Shown: positions 4,649 through 5,382 of the stretch, one piece after another
Layout: each line of letters begins with the position of its first letter
Position numbering within the stretch: position 1 is the first letter of the stretch
DNA from: Rhodoferax sp.
Lineage (GTDB): Bacteria; Pseudomonadota; Gammaproteobacteria; Burkholderiales; Burkholderiaceae_C
Assembly: GCA_029946045.1 (NCBI GenBank)
Contig: JAQSDS010000133.1
Coordinates: forward strand, 1-5,382
Direction of reading: 5' to 3'
DNA: 5,382 nt
Position numbers and translations under genes: made by a program
Notes under the pieces: generated by a model
Database searches by the model: none
Seen by the model: the letters and a program-made list of their open reading frames with translations, nothing else
Told to the model about the DNA's origin: nothing

Positions 4649-5382
4649 TTGACGAGCCACCCCAACTGCCTGTGCTGCCAGCGCCGACCGCTGCTCCAAG
4701 GCATGGCCGTGCTGTTGTTGTCGCCTGGCCTGGCGCTAGCGCAGGGCGGTGCCCGCGAGGGCGTGGACGTGGGCGGCAATTCGGTGTTCAGCAGGCTGGT
4801 GCCAGCCGAAACGGTTGAGCAATCTGCCGGGCAGCAGTATGCCGAGATGCTGCAACAGGCGGCCGCCCAAAACGCGTTGGGCGGCAACAACCACCCCCAG
4901 GTCAGGCGCTTGCGCACCATTGCACAACGCATCATCCCTCACGCGACGGGCTGGAACCCGCGCGCCAGAAACTGGCGCTGGGAGGTGAACCTGATCGGCA
5001 GCCGCCAGATCAATGCGTTCTGCATGCCGGGCGGCAAGATCGCGTTTTACAGCGGTATTCTGGAGCAGCTGAAATTGACCGATGACGAGGTTGCCACCGT
5101 CATGGGCCACGAGGTCGCCCATGCGCTGCGTGAGCATGCCCGCGCCCGCATGGCCAAAAATGCGGCCACCGGCATCGGCGCCAATTTGCTCAGCAATGTG
5201 CTGGGTCTGGGGCAGCTGGGCCAGACCGTGACCAGCTACGGCGCGCAGCTGCTCACGCTGCAATTCAGCCGCAGCGACGAATCCGATGCCGATCTGGTCG
5301 GCATGGAACTCGCGGCGCGCGCCGGGTTTGACCCGCGCGCCGGTGTCACGCTGTGGCAAAAAATGGCCGCTGCCAGTAAGGG
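4649..5382 (+). CDS. Exported M48-family zinc metalloprotease (YcaL/LoiP-like), 5' part
   Basis: The first 244 residues of a periplasmic or envelope metalloprotease; the 3' end lies beyond the window. A signal peptide is visible: arginines at 12-13, a hydrophobic stretch (about 15-30) and a likely cut after LALA, before Gln32. The M48 signatures are NAFCMPGGKIAFYSGI (122-137), the zinc motif HEVAH (His154, Glu155, His158; codons 5108-5122) and the third zinc ligand Glu211 in SRSDESDADLVG, followed by AGFDPRAG. The NAF-PGG and LTDDEVATVMGHEVAHALREH stretches resemble E. coli YcaL and LoiP, but there is no lipobox cysteine at the cleavage site. TTG 4649 is chosen because it is the first start codon after in-frame stops (the last at 4604-4606) and includes the charged n-region. 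ATG 4703 would leave a signal peptide without positive charge. It follows the ATPase stop by 13 bases and is probably in the same operon. Family members degrade misfolded outer-membrane proteins; the role here is inferred. Confidence 0.9.
   Translation, partial: MTSHPNCLCCQRRPLLQGMAVLLLSPGLALAQGGAREGVDVGGNSVFSRLVPAETVEQSAGQQYAEMLQQAAAQNALGGNNHPQVRRLRTIAQRIIPHATGWNPRARNWRWEVNLIGSRQINAFCMPGGKIAFYSGILEQLKLTDDEVATVMGHEVAHALREHARARMAKNAATGIGANLLSNVLGLGQLGQTVTSYGAQLLTLQFSRSDESDADLVGMELAARAGFDPRAGVTLWQKMAAASK

Noticed and set aside
4736..5359. Open frame of 207 codons on the - strand at the window end.
   Set aside because: The + strand here encodes an unmistakable M48 protease with HEVAH and the third zinc ligand, so the antisense frame is a shadow.

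Overview
The window looks like chromosomal DNA of a betaproteobacterium, most likely Burkholderiales and perhaps a Comamonadaceae-type genome. This is inferred from the moderately GC-rich coding sequence, the style of the proteins and the sucD neighbourhood; it was not tested by a search. All five genes recognised are on the + strand. There is no RNA gene, insertion sequence, CRISPR array or phage gene that I can support.

Layout: (1) 1-562 is the 3' part of sucD, the succinyl-CoA ligase alpha subunit (TCA cycle). (2) 563-674 is a 112-base gap. It holds a probable intrinsic terminator nested inside a longer imperfect inverted repeat, followed by two overlapping ATGs for the next gene. (3) 675-1463 encodes a PP2C-type protein phosphatase. 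(4) 1484-2128 encodes a protein with one intact FHA (phosphothreonine-binding) domain and a second, degenerate FHA-like domain. (5) 2125-4635 encodes an 836-residue GspE/PilB-type secretion/pilus ATPase with an N-terminal GAF domain and an odd, repeat-containing basic leader. (6) 4649 to the window end encodes an exported M48 zinc metalloprotease, cut off by the window edge.

Genes 3 to 6 are packed with gaps of 20, -4 and 13 bases and probably form one operon. Phosphatase, FHA protein and GAF-ATPase together suggest a signalling module in which Ser/Thr phosphorylation, read by FHA and erased by PP2C, plus a small ligand or partner sensed by GAF, controls an assembly ATPase of the type IV pilus / type II secretion superfamily. 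The matching kinase and any pilin, platform or secretin genes are not in this window, so the target machine is unknown. The M48 protease would act in the envelope and may be linked to the same process or simply be a neighbour.

The most unusual points are the GAF/MshEN-like/ATPase architecture with several departures from the usual ATPase motifs, the A-rich repeat leader with an A9 tract directly before an internal ATG, the degenerate second FHA domain, and the folded sucD/phosphatase gap that overlaps the phosphatase ribosome binding site.
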